DNA of 45,727 bases. Source: an uncultured Blautia sp. Lineage in GTDB: Bacteria; Bacillota; Clostridia; Lachnospirales; Lachnospiraceae. This document shows, in pieces, positions 25,727-34,480 of the stretch (positions are counted from its first letter, which is position 1; each line of letters starts with the position of its first letter). The stretch covers positions 1-45,727 of the forward strand of contig CAKRYE010000013.1 in the NCBI GenBank assembly GCA_934426285.1, written 5' to 3'. The translations under genes were made by a program, and so were the position numbers. A model generated the notes under the pieces. That model saw nothing but the letters and a program-made list of their open reading frames with translations. It ran no database searches and had not been told where the DNA came from.

Positions 25727-26752
25727 ATGGATATGAAAGAAAAACTTCAGGAACTGGCTGAAGCTGCCAAAAAACGGATTGATGAATCCGAGGGCCTGGA
25801 TAAGTTAAACGAGGTACGTGTTGCATACCTTGGCAAAAAAGGAGAACTGACCGCTATTTTAAAAAGCATGAAGGATGTTGCTCCGGAGGAACGCCCGAAG
25901 GTTGGTCAGCTGGTAAATGAGACCAGAACAAAAATAGAAGCTCTCCTGGATGAGTCAAAGGCAAAGCTGGAGGAAGCTGTCCGTGAGGAAAAAATGAAAC
26001 AGGAGGTAATTGACGTAACACTTCCTGCAAAGAAAGCGAAGATCGGACACCGTCATCCTAATACTATCGCACTGGAAGAGGTTGAGCGTATTTTCGTAGG
26101 TATGGGCTATGAGGTTGTTGAAGGTCCGGAAGTTGAATATGCTGATTATAACTTTACAAAGCTTAACATTCCGGAAAACCATCCGGCACGTGACGAACAG
26201 GATACTTTCTTTATCACGGATTCTATTCTGCTTCGTTCCCAGACCTCCCCGGTACAGGCACGTACTATGGAAAAGGGCAAGCTGCCTATCCGTATGATCG
26301 CACCTGGACGTGTATTCCGTTCAGATGAGGTAGATGCCACACATTCTCCGTCCTTCCATCAGATCGAAGGTCTGGTTATTGATAAGAATATTACATTTGC
26401 GGATCTGAAGGGAACTCTTCAGGAATTTGCTCAGGAGCTCTTTGGACCTGAGACAAAAACCAAATTCAGACCCCACCATTTCCCGTTTACTGAGCCAAGC
26501 GCTGAGGTAGACGTATCCTGCTTCAAGTGTGGTGGTAAAGGCTGCCGTTTCTGTAAAGGCTCCGGATGGATTGAAATCCTCGGCTGTGGTATGGTACATC
26601 CAAATGTATTAAGCATGTGCGGAATCGATCCCGAAGAATATACAGGCTTTGCCTTCGGTGTAGGCCTGGAGCGAATTGCTCTTCTTAAATACGAAATCGA
26701 CGACATGCGCCTGCTCTACGAAAACGACATTCGCTTCATAAAACAGTTTTAG
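25727..26752 (+). CDS. pheS: Phenylalanine-tRNA ligase alpha subunit
   Basis: Catalytic subunit of the alpha2-beta2 enzyme that charges tRNA-Phe. It is 341 residues long, with the N-terminal coiled coil (about 1-85) followed by the class II catalytic core: motif 2 region [19 protein letters not shown] and the C-terminal [20 protein letters not shown] (motif 3). A CxxC pair ([12 protein letters not shown], about residues 265-276) is present as in many Clostridia. AAAGGAG at 25711-25717 supports ATG 25727; the frame is open further upstream into the T-box but without a ribosome binding site. Confidence 0.96.
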   Translation: MDMKEKLQELAEAAKKRIDESEGLDKLNEVRVAYLGKKGELTAILKSMKDVAPEERPKVGQLVNETRTKIEALLDESKAKLEEAVREEKMKQEVIDVTLPAKKAKIGHRHPNTIALEEVERIFVGMGYEVVEGPEVEYADYNFTKLNIPENHPARDEQDTFFITDSILLRSQTSPVQARTMEKGKLPIRMIAPGRVFRSDEVDATHSPSFHQIEGLVIDKNITFADLKGTLQEFAQELFGPETKTKFRPHHFPFTEPSAEVDVSCFKCGGKGCRFCKGSGWIEILGCGMVHPNVLSMCGIDPEEYTGFAFGVGLERIALLKYEIDDMRLLYENDIRFIKQF

Positions 26753-26753
26753 T

Positions 26754-26841
26754 GAGCGAAACGAAGTGAAGCGAACGGCTTCCACGACAAACGTCGTGGA
26801 AACTCCTTAAGTACGAGCGAAACGAAGTGGAGTGAACGGCT
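26754..26841 (+). repeat. Direct repeat pair with central palindrome between pheS and pheT
   Basis: Two 27-bp copies (26754-26780 and 26815-26841) share GAGCGAAACGAAGTG and GAACGGCT and differ at two positions. Between them is a perfect 9-bp hairpin TTCCACGAC-AAAC-GTCGTGGAA (26780-26801). The element starts one base after the pheS stop and fills most of the 119-nt gap to pheT. It has no T tract and no ORF. Confidence 0.8.
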
Positions 26842-26871
26842 ATTATTATATAAGAAAGAGGATTAGGAAAA

Positions 26872-29289
26872 ATGAATACTTCATTATCTTGGATTAAAAT
26901 GTATGTGCCGGATCTTGATGTGACAGCACAGGAATATACAGATGCCATGACCCTGACAGGTACAAAGGTAGAGGGCTTTGAAAAGCTGGATGCAGACCTG
27001 GACAAAATCGTCATTGGCCAGATTAAAAAAATTGAAAAACATCCGGATGCAGATAAGCTGATCATCTGCCAGGTAGATGTAGGGACAGAGACGGTTCAGA
27101 TCGTAACCGGTGCCCCAAATGTAAAAGAAGGAGATAAGGTTCCTGTTGTTCTGGACGGCGGACGGGTAGCAGGCGGACATGATGGCAAGAAAACTCCGGG
27201 AGGAATCCAGATTAAAAAGGGTAAACTCCGCGGTGTGGATTCTTATGGTATGATGTGTTCTATTGAAGAACTGGGAAGTACCAAAGAAATGTATCCGGAT
27301 GCACCGGAGTATGGAATTTATATTTTTCCAGAGGATGCAGTAGTAGGAGAAAGCGCAGTAAAGGCACTTGGACTGGATGATGTTGTCTTTGAATATGAGA
27401 TCACATCCAACCGTGTGGACTGTTATGGAGTTCTGGGAATTGCCAGAGAGGCAGCAGCTACCTTTGACAAGAAATTCTGTCCTCCTGTTGTAGAGTGTAA
27501 GGGCAATGAAGAAAAGACATCTGATTATGTAAAGGTTACTGTAGAAAATCCGGAGCTTTGTCCGCGTTACTGTGCAAGAGTTGTAAAAAATGTAAAGATC
27601 GGACCGTCCCCAAAATGGATGCAGAGATGTCTGGCTTCCAACGGAATCCGTCCTATCAACAACCTGGTTGATATCACCAATTATGTGATGGAAGAATTTG
27701 GCCAGCCAATGCATGCCTATGATCTGGATACCATTGAAGGCAGAGAGATCATTGTACGCTGTGCAGAAAAAGATGAAAAATTCGTTACTCTGGATGGTCA
27801 GGAACGTACCATGGATGATCAGGTGCTGATGATCTGTGACGGTAAAAAACCTGTAGGAATTGCGGGAATCATGGGCGGAGAGAATTCTATGATCACAGAT
27901 CAGGTGAAAACAGTTCTCTTTGAGGCAGCTTGCTTTGACGGCACCAATATCCGTCTTTCTTCCAAGAGGATTGGTCTCCGTACAGATGCTTCCGGTAAAT
28001 TCGAAAAGGGACTGGATCCTAACAATGCGCAGGCAGCCATTGACAGAGCCTGCCAGCTCATGGAGGAACTGGGCGCAGGAGAGGTTGTCGGCGGAATGGT
28101 GGATGTCTGCAATAAAGTCAGCGAGCCGTCCAGAGTACCTTTTAAACCAGAGAAGATCAATGCACTTCTGGGAACCAGTCTTACTCCGGAAGAAATGCTT
28201 GGATTCCTGGCAAAGGTTGAGCTTACTTATGATGAGAAGACCAATGAGATCGTAGCACCTACCTTCCGTCAGGATATTCACTATGTAGCTGACGTAGCGG
28301 AAGAGATTGCCAGATTCTTCGGATATGACAAAATTCCTACCACATTACCAAATGGTGAAGCTACAACAGGTAAACTGCCATTTAAGCTTCGTATTGAAGC
28401 TGTTGCAAGAGATATTGCAGAATACTGTGGTTTTTCTGAAGGCATGACTTATTCCTTTGAAAGCCCGAAGGTATTTGATAAATTAAGACTTCCGGCTGAC
28501 AGTGAACTCCGCAGGGGGATTGTGATCAGCAATCCACTGGGTGAGGATTACAGTGTTATGAGAACAACTACCTTAAACGGTATGCTCAGTTCACTGGCAA
28601 CAAACTATAACAGAAGAAACAAAGATGTACGTCTCTATGAACTGGGAAATGTATACCGTCCAAAGGCATTGCCTCTTACTGAGCTTCCGGAGGAAAGAAT
28701 GCATTTTACCCTGGGAATGTATGGAAACGGTGATTTCTTTGACATGAAGGGTGTCTGCGAGGAATTCTTTGAAAAGGTAGGTATGCGTGCAAGAGTAGAT
28801 TATGATCCTGACAGCCAAAAATCCTATCTCCATCCAGGCAGACAGGCAAATATGATTTATGATGGTAAGGTTGTAGGTTATCTGGGAGAGGTTCATCCGC
28901 TGGTTGCAGATGCTTACGGAATCGGTGACAAGGCCTATGTGGCAGTGATTGACATCCTTACAGTTCTGGAATTTGCAAGCTTTAATCATAAATATACAGG
29001 AATTGCCAAATATCCTGCTGTAACCCGTGACTTAAGTATGGTTGTTCCAAAAGCTGTACTGGCAGGTCAGATCGAGCATGTACTGACACAGAGAGGCGGC
29101 AAGATTCTGGAAAGCTTCCAGCTCTTCGATATTTATGAAGGTAATCAGATCAAAGAAGGATATAAATCCATGGCATATTCTCTGGTATTCCGTCATCATG
29201 ACAAAACTCTGGAGGAGAGCGAGATCACAGCAGCAATGAAGAAGATCCTGAATGGACTGACAGATCTTGGAATCGAGCTGAGAAGCTAA
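26872..29289 (+). CDS. pheT: Phenylalanine-tRNA ligase beta subunit
   Basis: The 805-residue beta subunit contains the N-terminal EMAP-II-like tRNA-binding domain (about 40-150, with KHPDADKLIICQVDVG), the B3/B4 editing domain, B5 and the C-terminal anticodon-binding FDX-ACB domain (about 710-805, YPAVTRDLSMVVPK). It follows pheS after the repeat element, unlike the usual short gap. Its stop overlaps the next gene by one base. Confidence 0.96.
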   Translation: MNTSLSWIKMYVPDLDVTAQEYTDAMTLTGTKVEGFEKLDADLDKIVIGQIKKIEKHPDADKLIICQVDVGTETVQIVTGAPNVKEGDKVPVVLDGGRVAGGHDGKKTPGGIQIKKGKLRGVDSYGMMCSIEELGSTKEMYPDAPEYGIYIFPEDAVVGESAVKALGLDDVVFEYEITSNRVDCYGVLGIAREAAATFDKKFCPPVVECKGNEEKTSDYVKVTVENPELCPRYCARVVKNVKIGPSPKWMQRCLASNGIRPINNLVDITNYVMEEFGQPMHAYDLDTIEGREIIVRCAEKDEKFVTLDGQERTMDDQVLMICDGKKPVGIAGIMGGENSMITDQVKTVLFEAACFDGTNIRLSSKRIGLRTDASGKFEKGLDPNNAQAAIDRACQLMEELGAGEVVGGMVDVCNKVSEPSRVPFKPEKINALLGTSLTPEEMLGFLAKVELTYDEKTNEIVAPTFRQDIHYVADVAEEIARFFGYDKIPTTLPNGEATTGKLPFKLRIEAVARDIAEYCGFSEGMTYSFESPKVFDKLRLPADSELRRGIVISNPLGEDYSVMRTTTLNGMLSSLATNYNRRNKDVRLYELGNVYRPKALPLTELPEERMHFTLGMYGNGDFFDMKGVCEEFFEKVGMRARVDYDPDSQKSYLHPGRQANMIYDGKVVGYLGEVHPLVADAYGIGDKAYVAVIDILTVLEFASFNHKYTGIAKYPAVTRDLSMVVPKAVLAGQIEHVLTQRGGKILESFQLFDIYEGNQIKEGYKSMAYSLVFRHHDKTLEESEITAAMKKILNGLTDLGIELRS

Positions 29290-29897
29290 TGCTGATTTAT
29301 GTATTAAGACATGGAATTACCCGGTGGAATAAATTAAAAAAGGTGCAGGGGGCTGTAGACATTCCCCTGGCACCGGAAGGAATTGAACTGGCAAAACGTA
29401 CCGGGGAGGCATTGAAGGATGTTCCCTTTGATGTCTGTTTTACCAGTCCGCTGACCAGAGCCAGAGAGACCGCTCATTATGTGCTGGGAGACAGAAAAAT
29501 CCCTGTAATTCCTGATAAAAGAATCCAGGAGATTGATTTTGGCGTTCTGGAGGGAACACAGTTTAAGGATGCCGAAGGAAATATTATCAGTTCGGAGATG
29601 GATATTTTTTTCAATAAGCCGCTGGCTTTTGAGAGACCGGAGAACGGTGAGAATATTGCTGATATCCTGAAGCGTACCCGGGATTTCTGGATGGAAAAGA
29701 CAACAGATCCGGCGTTACAGAACAAAACCATTCTGGTTTCCTCCCATGGCTGTGCTGTGAGGGCACTGCTTCAGAATATTTATCAGGATGAGGCGCATTT
29801 CTGGCATGGCTGTGTACCGCCTAACTGCAGTATTAATCTTGTGGAGGTAAAGGATGGAAAAGCCTGCCTTCTGGAGGAAGATAAGGTATACGCATAA
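29289..29897 (+). CDS. Histidine phosphatase family protein
   Basis: A 202-residue branch-1 histidine phosphatase with LRHGITRWN at residues 6-14 (phospho-His) and the second His in VSSHGCAVRA near residue 152. The family includes phosphoglycerate mutase-like phosphatases; the substrate cannot be told. The ATG overlaps the pheT stop (TAATG), so it is translated with pheST, and a terminator follows at 29933. It differs clearly from the CobC-like paralog at 7578-8177. Confidence 0.82.
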   Translation: MLIYVLRHGITRWNKLKKVQGAVDIPLAPEGIELAKRTGEALKDVPFDVCFTSPLTRARETAHYVLGDRKIPVIPDKRIQEIDFGVLEGTQFKDAEGNIISSEMDIFFNKPLAFERPENGENIADILKRTRDFWMEKTTDPALQNKTILVSSHGCAVRALLQNIYQDEAHFWHGCVPPNCSINLVEVKDGKACLLEEDKVYA

Positions 29898-29932
29898 ACC
29901 GAATATTTACAGTGGGATTTTGGGTGAAAAAG

Positions 29933-29967
29933 AAGTTCTGGGCAGATGCTGTCCGGAACTTTTTTTG
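29933..29967 (+). terminator. Terminator of the pheST operon
   Basis: AAGTTCTGG pairs with CCGGAACTT (one G-U pair), followed by seven T. Confidence 0.85.
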
Positions 29968-29978
29968 TGCAGTCTTAC

Positions 29979-30007
29979 TTGTTCTTGATATGACGTTGTG
30001 ATATGAT
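29979..30007 (+). promoter_or_regulatory. Probable promoter of the MotA/MotB-like pair
   Basis: TTGTTC (29979-29984) and TATGAT (30002-30007) with a 17-nt spacer, 12 nt after the pheST terminator. The leader is about 90 nt. Confidence 0.45.
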
Positions 30008-30106
30008 GATTACAGATTTTTCATGCCGGTTGTGTATGATAAATGTAACTGTGTATATGCGGAACAGTTACTGGTAAAAAATACTGAGGATTACAGGAGG
30101 TGTACC

Positions 30107-31759
30107 ATGAGCAAAAAGGTTTTAAATCTGCTGGCATTTTTAGCGGTGCTGGCAGGATGTATTGCAATGACAGTTTTTACAGGTAAAGGTTCTGTCAGTA
30201 CCATGATCTATAACTTTGCGTTTCTGGCAATTATGACAGTGCTTTACCTGGCCGGAATGCTGGGCGGAATGTTCAGGGTTGAAGGAATCGGACAGGCCCT
30301 TCACAGAGGAAAAGAGGAGCTGACAGGCATTTTCAAAACGCCCGGTAAGGTAAAAAATGAAAGTCTTGTCTACCTGAAAGGGATTTTTGATCACAAATAT
30401 CTGGACGGAAGACTGGATGATTTTGTGGATGGAATGAATCAGGCAAAAGAAGGTATTGGTGAGATTGAGGACTATATCAATGAAGATGATATTGATCTTC
30501 ATGTACATAAGCGTATTCTGGAAATGATCCCGGATATTTTTACAAGTCTGGGTATTCTGGGAACCTTTATCGGTCTGGTATGGGGACTTAAGAACTTTGA
30601 ACCCTCCAGCTACGAGACAATGACCAATTCTGTATCTTCGCTGGTGGCAGGTATTAAGGTTGCCTTCCTGACCTCTATCTATGGAATTGCTTTTGCTATT
30701 ATTTATACTTCAGGGATGAAGAGCGTTTTCTCTGATATGAATGAGAAGCTTCAGGCATTTCTGGAGAAATTCCATATTTATGTCCTTCCTACAGCAGAGA
30801 ATGAATCCAGAAATCTTATGGTTGCCAGCCAGAAGCTTCAGGTAAAGGCTATGAAACAGATGGCAGAGCAGCTTTCTGCAGAAATGGCACAGAGCTTTGA
30901 AAAGGCCATTAATCCTACTTTCCAGAAGATGAATGAATCTCTGGATGTGCTGACAGAATCTGTGACCAGCTGCCAGCAGGATGTGATGCAGGAAATCCTC
31001 CGTTCCTTCCTGCGGGAGATGAACGGTTCCTTCAAGATGCAGTTTAAGGATTTTAATGATGCCCTGGCTCAGTTAAAGAAAGCTCAGAAAGAAAATACAG
31101 ACTATACTACCAGCCTGTATCATAACATGAGCGATCAGCTGAATTCTTCCTATGAGAGACAGAGTGAAACCATGAAGGATATGGTCAATGAGCTTGGAAA
31201 TGCCCAGGGACGTTATATGTCCACTGCCTCCAGGATTGCCCAGGACAACCAAGAAATCCAGAAAATGCAGCAACAGGACTATCAGAGGGTAGCAGATTAT
31301 CTCAAAGAGGCCGAGAAAACCTCCGCCAAATTCTGGGTAGCCTGCAACCAGACTATGCAGAGATATGTGGAGACCGCTTCCCAGGGAATGGAAAAGGTTT
31401 CCGCTGCCAGCCAGACAGGTGCAGATGTGCTCAAGGCAAACAGACAGGTAATGGAAGAGCTGGAAAAAAGACTGGCAGATTTTGCGTCCTGCCAGGATAA
31501 GACGTTACAGACTATGGAGGAGGTGCGCAGACTTCTGACAGATATTTCAGTTACAAAGGAAAATGGTAATATTTCTCTGGCAGGAGGACAGCAGAATCTG
31601 AATGCTTCCAGAATGGCTGACAGACAGTCTATGGATCGTGTATATGCTCTTATGAAGGAGCAGGGAGAAAAACAGGAAGCTCTCCTGGAAGAAATGAACA
31701 GGAATCTGAGGGAACTTTCCAAAACTCCCCAGAAAGGAAAATTCGGTTTATTCAGATAA
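30107..31759 (+). CDS. MotA/TolQ/ExbB-type motor protein with long coiled-coil tail (ZorA-like)
   Basis: A 550-residue protein. Hydrophobic segments lie at about 7-25 and 32-54, then a cytoplasmic loop, then the paired helices of the MotA/TolQ/ExbB fold: PDIFTSLGILGTFIGLVWG (142-160) and SLVAGIKVAFLTSIYGIAFA (178-197). From about 210 to the end it is hydrophilic and helical, rich in Gln/Glu/Lys, a long cytoplasmic coiled-coil tail. This layout is that of ZorA of Zorya systems rather than flagellar MotA. AGGAGG at 30095-30100 fixes ATG 30107 (the frame is open to 30023). The next gene encodes the matching MotB/OmpA-type partner. No flagellar genes and no ZorC, ZorD or ZorE are in the window, so the role is open. 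Confidence 0.82.
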   Translation: MSKKVLNLLAFLAVLAGCIAMTVFTGKGSVSTMIYNFAFLAIMTVLYLAGMLGGMFRVEGIGQALHRGKEELTGIFKTPGKVKNESLVYLKGIFDHKYLDGRLDDFVDGMNQAKEGIGEIEDYINEDDIDLHVHKRILEMIPDIFTSLGILGTFIGLVWGLKNFEPSSYETMTNSVSSLVAGIKVAFLTSIYGIAFAIIYTSGMKSVFSDMNEKLQAFLEKFHIYVLPTAENESRNLMVASQKLQVKAMKQMAEQLSAEMAQSFEKAINPTFQKMNESLDVLTESVTSCQQDVMQEILRSFLREMNGSFKMQFKDFNDALAQLKKAQKENTDYTTSLYHNMSDQLNSSYERQSETMKDMVNELGNAQGRYMSTASRIAQDNQEIQKMQQQDYQRVADYLKEAEKTSAKFWVACNQTMQRYVETASQGMEKVSAASQTGADVLKANRQVMEELEKRLADFASCQDKTLQTMEEVRRLLTDISVTKENGNISLAGGQQNLNASRMADRQSMDRVYALMKEQGEKQEALLEEMNRNLRELSKTPQKGKFGLFR

Positions 31760-31774
31760 GAAAAGGAGAAGACT

Positions 31775-32767
31775 ATGCGCAAAAAGAAAAAATCAGAGGA
31801 AGGCGGATTTAATGTCTGGCGTTCCTATTCTGATATGATGGCCGGTGTATTGCTTCTTTTCGTCCTGATTATGTGCGTCACTCTTTTTCAGGCACAGAAA
31901 AGCTATAATGAGAGCATCAAGGAAAGGGATGACAAAATTGCCCTGCAGGAGCAATATACTGCAGAAATCCTTGCCCAGCAGAATGAGCTGGATGAAAAAG
32001 ACAGTAAGCTAAGCTCTCAGGATGAACAGCTGGACAAACAGAAAAAGCAGCTGGAAGAGCTTGCAGCCAAGCTGAAAAAACAGCAGGCTACTCTGAAGAA
32101 ACAGAAAACCGCCCTGGATGAAAAGACCACCCTTCTGTCTGAACAGCAGCAGAAGATTGATAATATTATCGGTGTGAAGGCGGATGTTATCGAAGCTTTG
32201 CAGAAAGAATTTGAAAAAAACAATGTCAGTGTAAATATTGATTCCCAGACAGGAGCACTGACCTTAAATGCCAGCGTACTGTTTGATTACGACCAGGCAG
32301 AGCTGACAGATGAAGGTAAAGCAGAGCTTTCCAATATTCTTCCCATTTACTGTAAGGTTCTTTTGCAGGATGAGTACAAGAAGTATCTGGCAGAGATCAT
32401 TATTGACGGCTATACAGATACAGACGGTGATTACACCTATAACCTGGAACTGTCCCAGAGACGTTCCCTGGCAGTGGCAGAGTATCTTACTGAGATCCGT
32501 GAGGATTTCCTGAATGAGAATCAGATTTCAGATCTTCAGACCTATCTGACTGTAAACGGACATTCCAGTGCAAATCCTGTTCTGGATGCCCAGGGAAATG
32601 TAGATAAGGATGCGTCCAGACGAGTGGAAGTAAAATTCCGCTTAAAAGATGAAGAGATGATCGATGAACTGAATCAGATCATGTCTTCGGATGAAAGTAG
32701 CACAACAGATAATGGCAATACAACAAAAGAAGAAACATCCACAGACCAGAAATCTGCGGACGAATAG
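31775..32767 (+). CDS. MotB-like OmpA-domain protein (ZorB-like)
   Basis: A 330-residue partner of the preceding protein. Basic N terminus, then WRSYSDMMAGVLLLFVLIM (15-33): Asp20 at the membrane edge is in the place of the ion-binding Asp of MotB/ZorB. A long coiled coil (about 45-130, repeated KKQ/LKKQ heptads) connects to an OmpA-type peptidoglycan-binding domain (about 165-290) with LFDYDQAELT, DGYTDTDGDYTYNLELSQRR and RRVEVKF. A Ser/Thr-rich low-complexity tail follows. It starts 15 nt after the MotA-like gene, so both are co-translated; together they should form a peptidoglycan-anchored, ion-driven 5:2 motor. The long coiled coil before the OmpA domain is unusual for MotB. Confidence 0.83.
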   Translation: MRKKKKSEEGGFNVWRSYSDMMAGVLLLFVLIMCVTLFQAQKSYNESIKERDDKIALQEQYTAEILAQQNELDEKDSKLSSQDEQLDKQKKQLEELAAKLKKQQATLKKQKTALDEKTTLLSEQQQKIDNIIGVKADVIEALQKEFEKNNVSVNIDSQTGALTLNASVLFDYDQAELTDEGKAELSNILPIYCKVLLQDEYKKYLAEIIIDGYTDTDGDYTYNLELSQRRSLAVAEYLTEIREDFLNENQISDLQTYLTVNGHSSANPVLDAQGNVDKDASRRVEVKFRLKDEEMIDELNQIMSSDESSTTDNGNTTKEETSTDQKSADE

Positions 32768-32789
32768 AAACTAAGGAGCGTTAAAATAT

Positions 32790-33665
32790 ATGTCTGTAAA
32801 AATCGGCAGAAATGATCCGTGCTGGTGCGGAAGCGGCAAAAAATATAAGAAATGCCATGAGGCATTTGATGAGAAGCTGGAGGCAATGAAACGGGAGGGG
32901 CATGCAGTGATCGACCACAGTCTGATCAAAACCCCGGAGCAGATTGAAAAAATCAAAGAGAGCTGCAAGATCAACATTGCTGTACTTGATTATGTTGAGG
33001 AGCATATCCGTCCCGGAATTTCTACGGCGGAGATTAACAAATGGGTCCATGAGGAAACAGTCCGCCATGGAGGAATCCCGGCACCCCTTGATTATGAAGG
33101 CTTTCCCAAAAGCGTGTGTACCTCTGTTAATGATGTAGTGTGCCACGGAATTCCCAATGAGGAGGAGATTCTTAAAGAAGGAGACATTATCAATGTGGAT
33201 GTATCCACAATCTATAACGGATATTATTCTGATTCCTCCAGAATGTTCTGTATTGGCAAGGTAAGTCCTGAAAAGGAAAAGCTGGTAAAGGTGACAAAGG
33301 AATGTGTGGAGATCGGTATCTCCATGGTAAAGCCATGGACACCTATCGGAAATATGGGCAGCGCAGTACATAAGCATGCAGTAGAAAATGGTTTCTCTGT
33401 GGTACGGGAGATTGGTGGCCACGGAGTAGGTGTGGAGTTCCATGAGGATCCATGGGTAAGCTATGTATCAGAAGAAAATACCGGTGTTCTCATGGTGCCG
33501 GGTATGATGTTTACAATTGAACCTATGGTCAATATGGGAAGCGATGAGATCTGGACAGATGAGTTGGATGAATGGACGGTGCGTACAGAGGACGGACTTC
33601 CCTCCGCACAGTGGGAGGTTACTGTTCTGGTCACAGAAACCGGTTGCGAAGTGATCTGCTGGTAA
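32790..33665 (+). CDS. map: Methionine aminopeptidase, type I, with N-terminal SEC-C zinc motif
   Basis: Removes the initiator Met from nascent proteins. The first 25 residues form a SEC-C motif (GRNDPCWCGSGKKYKKCH), a zinc-binding element that docks to the ribosome or partner proteins, followed by the type I catalytic domain with all metal ligands visible: NVDVS, SDSSRMF, GGHGVG, TIEPM and QWEVTV, plus CHGIP for substrate His. Total 291 residues. AAGGAG precedes ATG 32790. It begins 22 nt after the ZorB-like gene and may share its transcript. This is not the secY-adjacent map copy usual in ribosomal operons. Confidence 0.94.
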   Translation: MSVKIGRNDPCWCGSGKKYKKCHEAFDEKLEAMKREGHAVIDHSLIKTPEQIEKIKESCKINIAVLDYVEEHIRPGISTAEINKWVHEETVRHGGIPAPLDYEGFPKSVCTSVNDVVCHGIPNEEEILKEGDIINVDVSTIYNGYYSDSSRMFCIGKVSPEKEKLVKVTKECVEIGISMVKPWTPIGNMGSAVHKHAVENGFSVVREIGGHGVGVEFHEDPWVSYVSEENTGVLMVPGMMFTIEPMVNMGSDEIWTDELDEWTVRTEDGLPSAQWEVTVLVTETGCEVICW

Positions 33666-33670
33666 AAGGA

Positions 33671-33702
33671 AGTTAGGGGCAAAAAATATTTTGCCCCTAA
33701 CT
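33671..33702 (+). terminator. Strong hairpin after map
   Basis: A perfect 14-bp stem (AGTTAGGGGCAAAA/TTTTGCCCCTAACT) with a 4-nt loop, 5 nt after the map stop. There is no T run after it, so termination is likely but not certain; it may instead protect the 3' end. Confidence 0.6.
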
Positions 33703-33703
33703 T

Positions 33704-33862
33704 GATATCCACGAATTGCTCCGCTGCGAAGCAGCTCCCGCAATTCTCAAACATTCGAAATCCGCTGATTTACTGCGTAAATCGCTACTTTCTCATGTTT
33801 GGCGGGTCCCAAATTCAAAAGTCTTATCGTGCAAGCACGAACGAATTTTGAATTTTTGACCC
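33704..33862. repeat. Modular palindromic intergenic element; contains repeat copy 2
   Basis: Several nested hairpins follow one another: GCTGC/GCAGC in 33704-33738, which is the inverted copy of the 14157-14191 repeat; AAACAT/ATGTTT (33749-33800) enclosing GATTTA/TAAATC (33767-33783); and GGGTCCCAAATTCAAAA/TTTTGAATTTTTGACCC (33804-33820 with 33846-33862, 15 of 17 paired) enclosing TCGTGC/GCACGA. No credible ORF. It occupies most of the 335-nt gap between map and rplS. Confidence 0.75.
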
Positions 33863-33891
33863 TGGTGTTATCAAAAGATTGCAAAAAAGGC

Positions 33892-33920
33892 TTGCAAACT
33901 GCATTGCCTTATAGTATAAT
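33892..33920 (+). promoter_or_regulatory. Promoter of rplS
   Basis: TTGCAA (33892-33897) and TATAAT (33915-33920), 17-nt spacer; predicted start near 33927. Confidence 0.7.
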
Positions 33921-33924
33921 CACA

Positions 33925-33976
33925 GATGTTGTGAAAAAAGATGGTCCTCTGTTACAAAAATTGTATTAAGAACATC
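33925..33976 (+). promoter_or_regulatory. Possible L19 leader structure
   Basis: GATGTT (33925-33930), at the predicted transcription start, can pair with AACATC (33971-33976), closing a roughly 50-nt element ahead of the rplS ribosome binding site. Firmicutes rplS mRNAs often carry an autoregulatory L19 leader; I could not match the consensus in detail. Confidence 0.35.
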
Positions 33977-34000
33977 CATATAAGAATAGGAGAAAATAAA

Positions 34001-34348
34001 ATGAACGAAATTATCAAAAACATCGAAGCTGCTCAGCTGAAAGCTGAAGTACCGGAATTCAAAACTGGTGATACTGTAAGAGTACACGCGCTGATCAAAG
34101 AGGGTAACCGTGAGCGTGTTCAGATTTTTGAAGGAACAGTTCTTAAGAAACAGGGCGGAAGCAACAGAGCTACTTTCACTGTAAGAAAGAATTCTAACGG
34201 TGTAGGCGTTGAAAAAACATGGCCACTGCATTCCCCACATGTTGTTAAAGTAGAAGTTATCCGTCGTGGTAAAGTACGTCGTGCGAAACTGAACTACTTA
34301 AGAGACCGTGTAGGTAAAGCTGCTAAGGTTAAAGAGCTTGTTAAATAA
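34001..34348 (+). CDS. rplS: Ribosomal protein bL19
   Basis: A 115-residue large-subunit ribosomal protein at the 30S-50S interface. Recognised by [53 protein letters not shown] and [22 protein letters not shown] at 33988-33992 fixes ATG 34001; the frame is open upstream to 33941 but that is leader RNA. A terminator follows, so it can be expressed more strongly than the genes downstream. Confidence 0.97.
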   Translation: MNEIIKNIEAAQLKAEVPEFKTGDTVRVHALIKEGNRERVQIFEGTVLKKQGGSNRATFTVRKNSNGVGVEKTWPLHSPHVVKVEVIRRGKVRRAKLNYLRDRVGKAAKVKELVK

Positions 34349-34370
34349 TTTCATGAATTAATTTGAAAGA

Positions 34371-34403
34371 AGGGACAATAACTTGTGTATTGTCCCTCTT
34401 TTT
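34371..34403 (+). terminator. Terminator after rplS
   Basis: AGGGACAAT/ATTGTCCCT stem with a 9-nt loop and a T run to 34403. Confidence 0.88.
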
Positions 34404-34480
34404 CGATGCTGAACATATATGCCGCCCTGAGAGTGGCATCGTTGTGAATGCAAGGGAACTGTCAGGAGATTTCAATAAAT

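Noticed and set aside
26754..26841. Possible CRISPR array
   Set aside because: Only two repeat copies with a palindromic, not unique, spacer, and no cas genes.
30107..33665. Complete Zorya defence system
   Set aside because: Only A- and B-like components are present; the flanking genes are housekeeping (pheT, map), and no helicase or nuclease partner is found.
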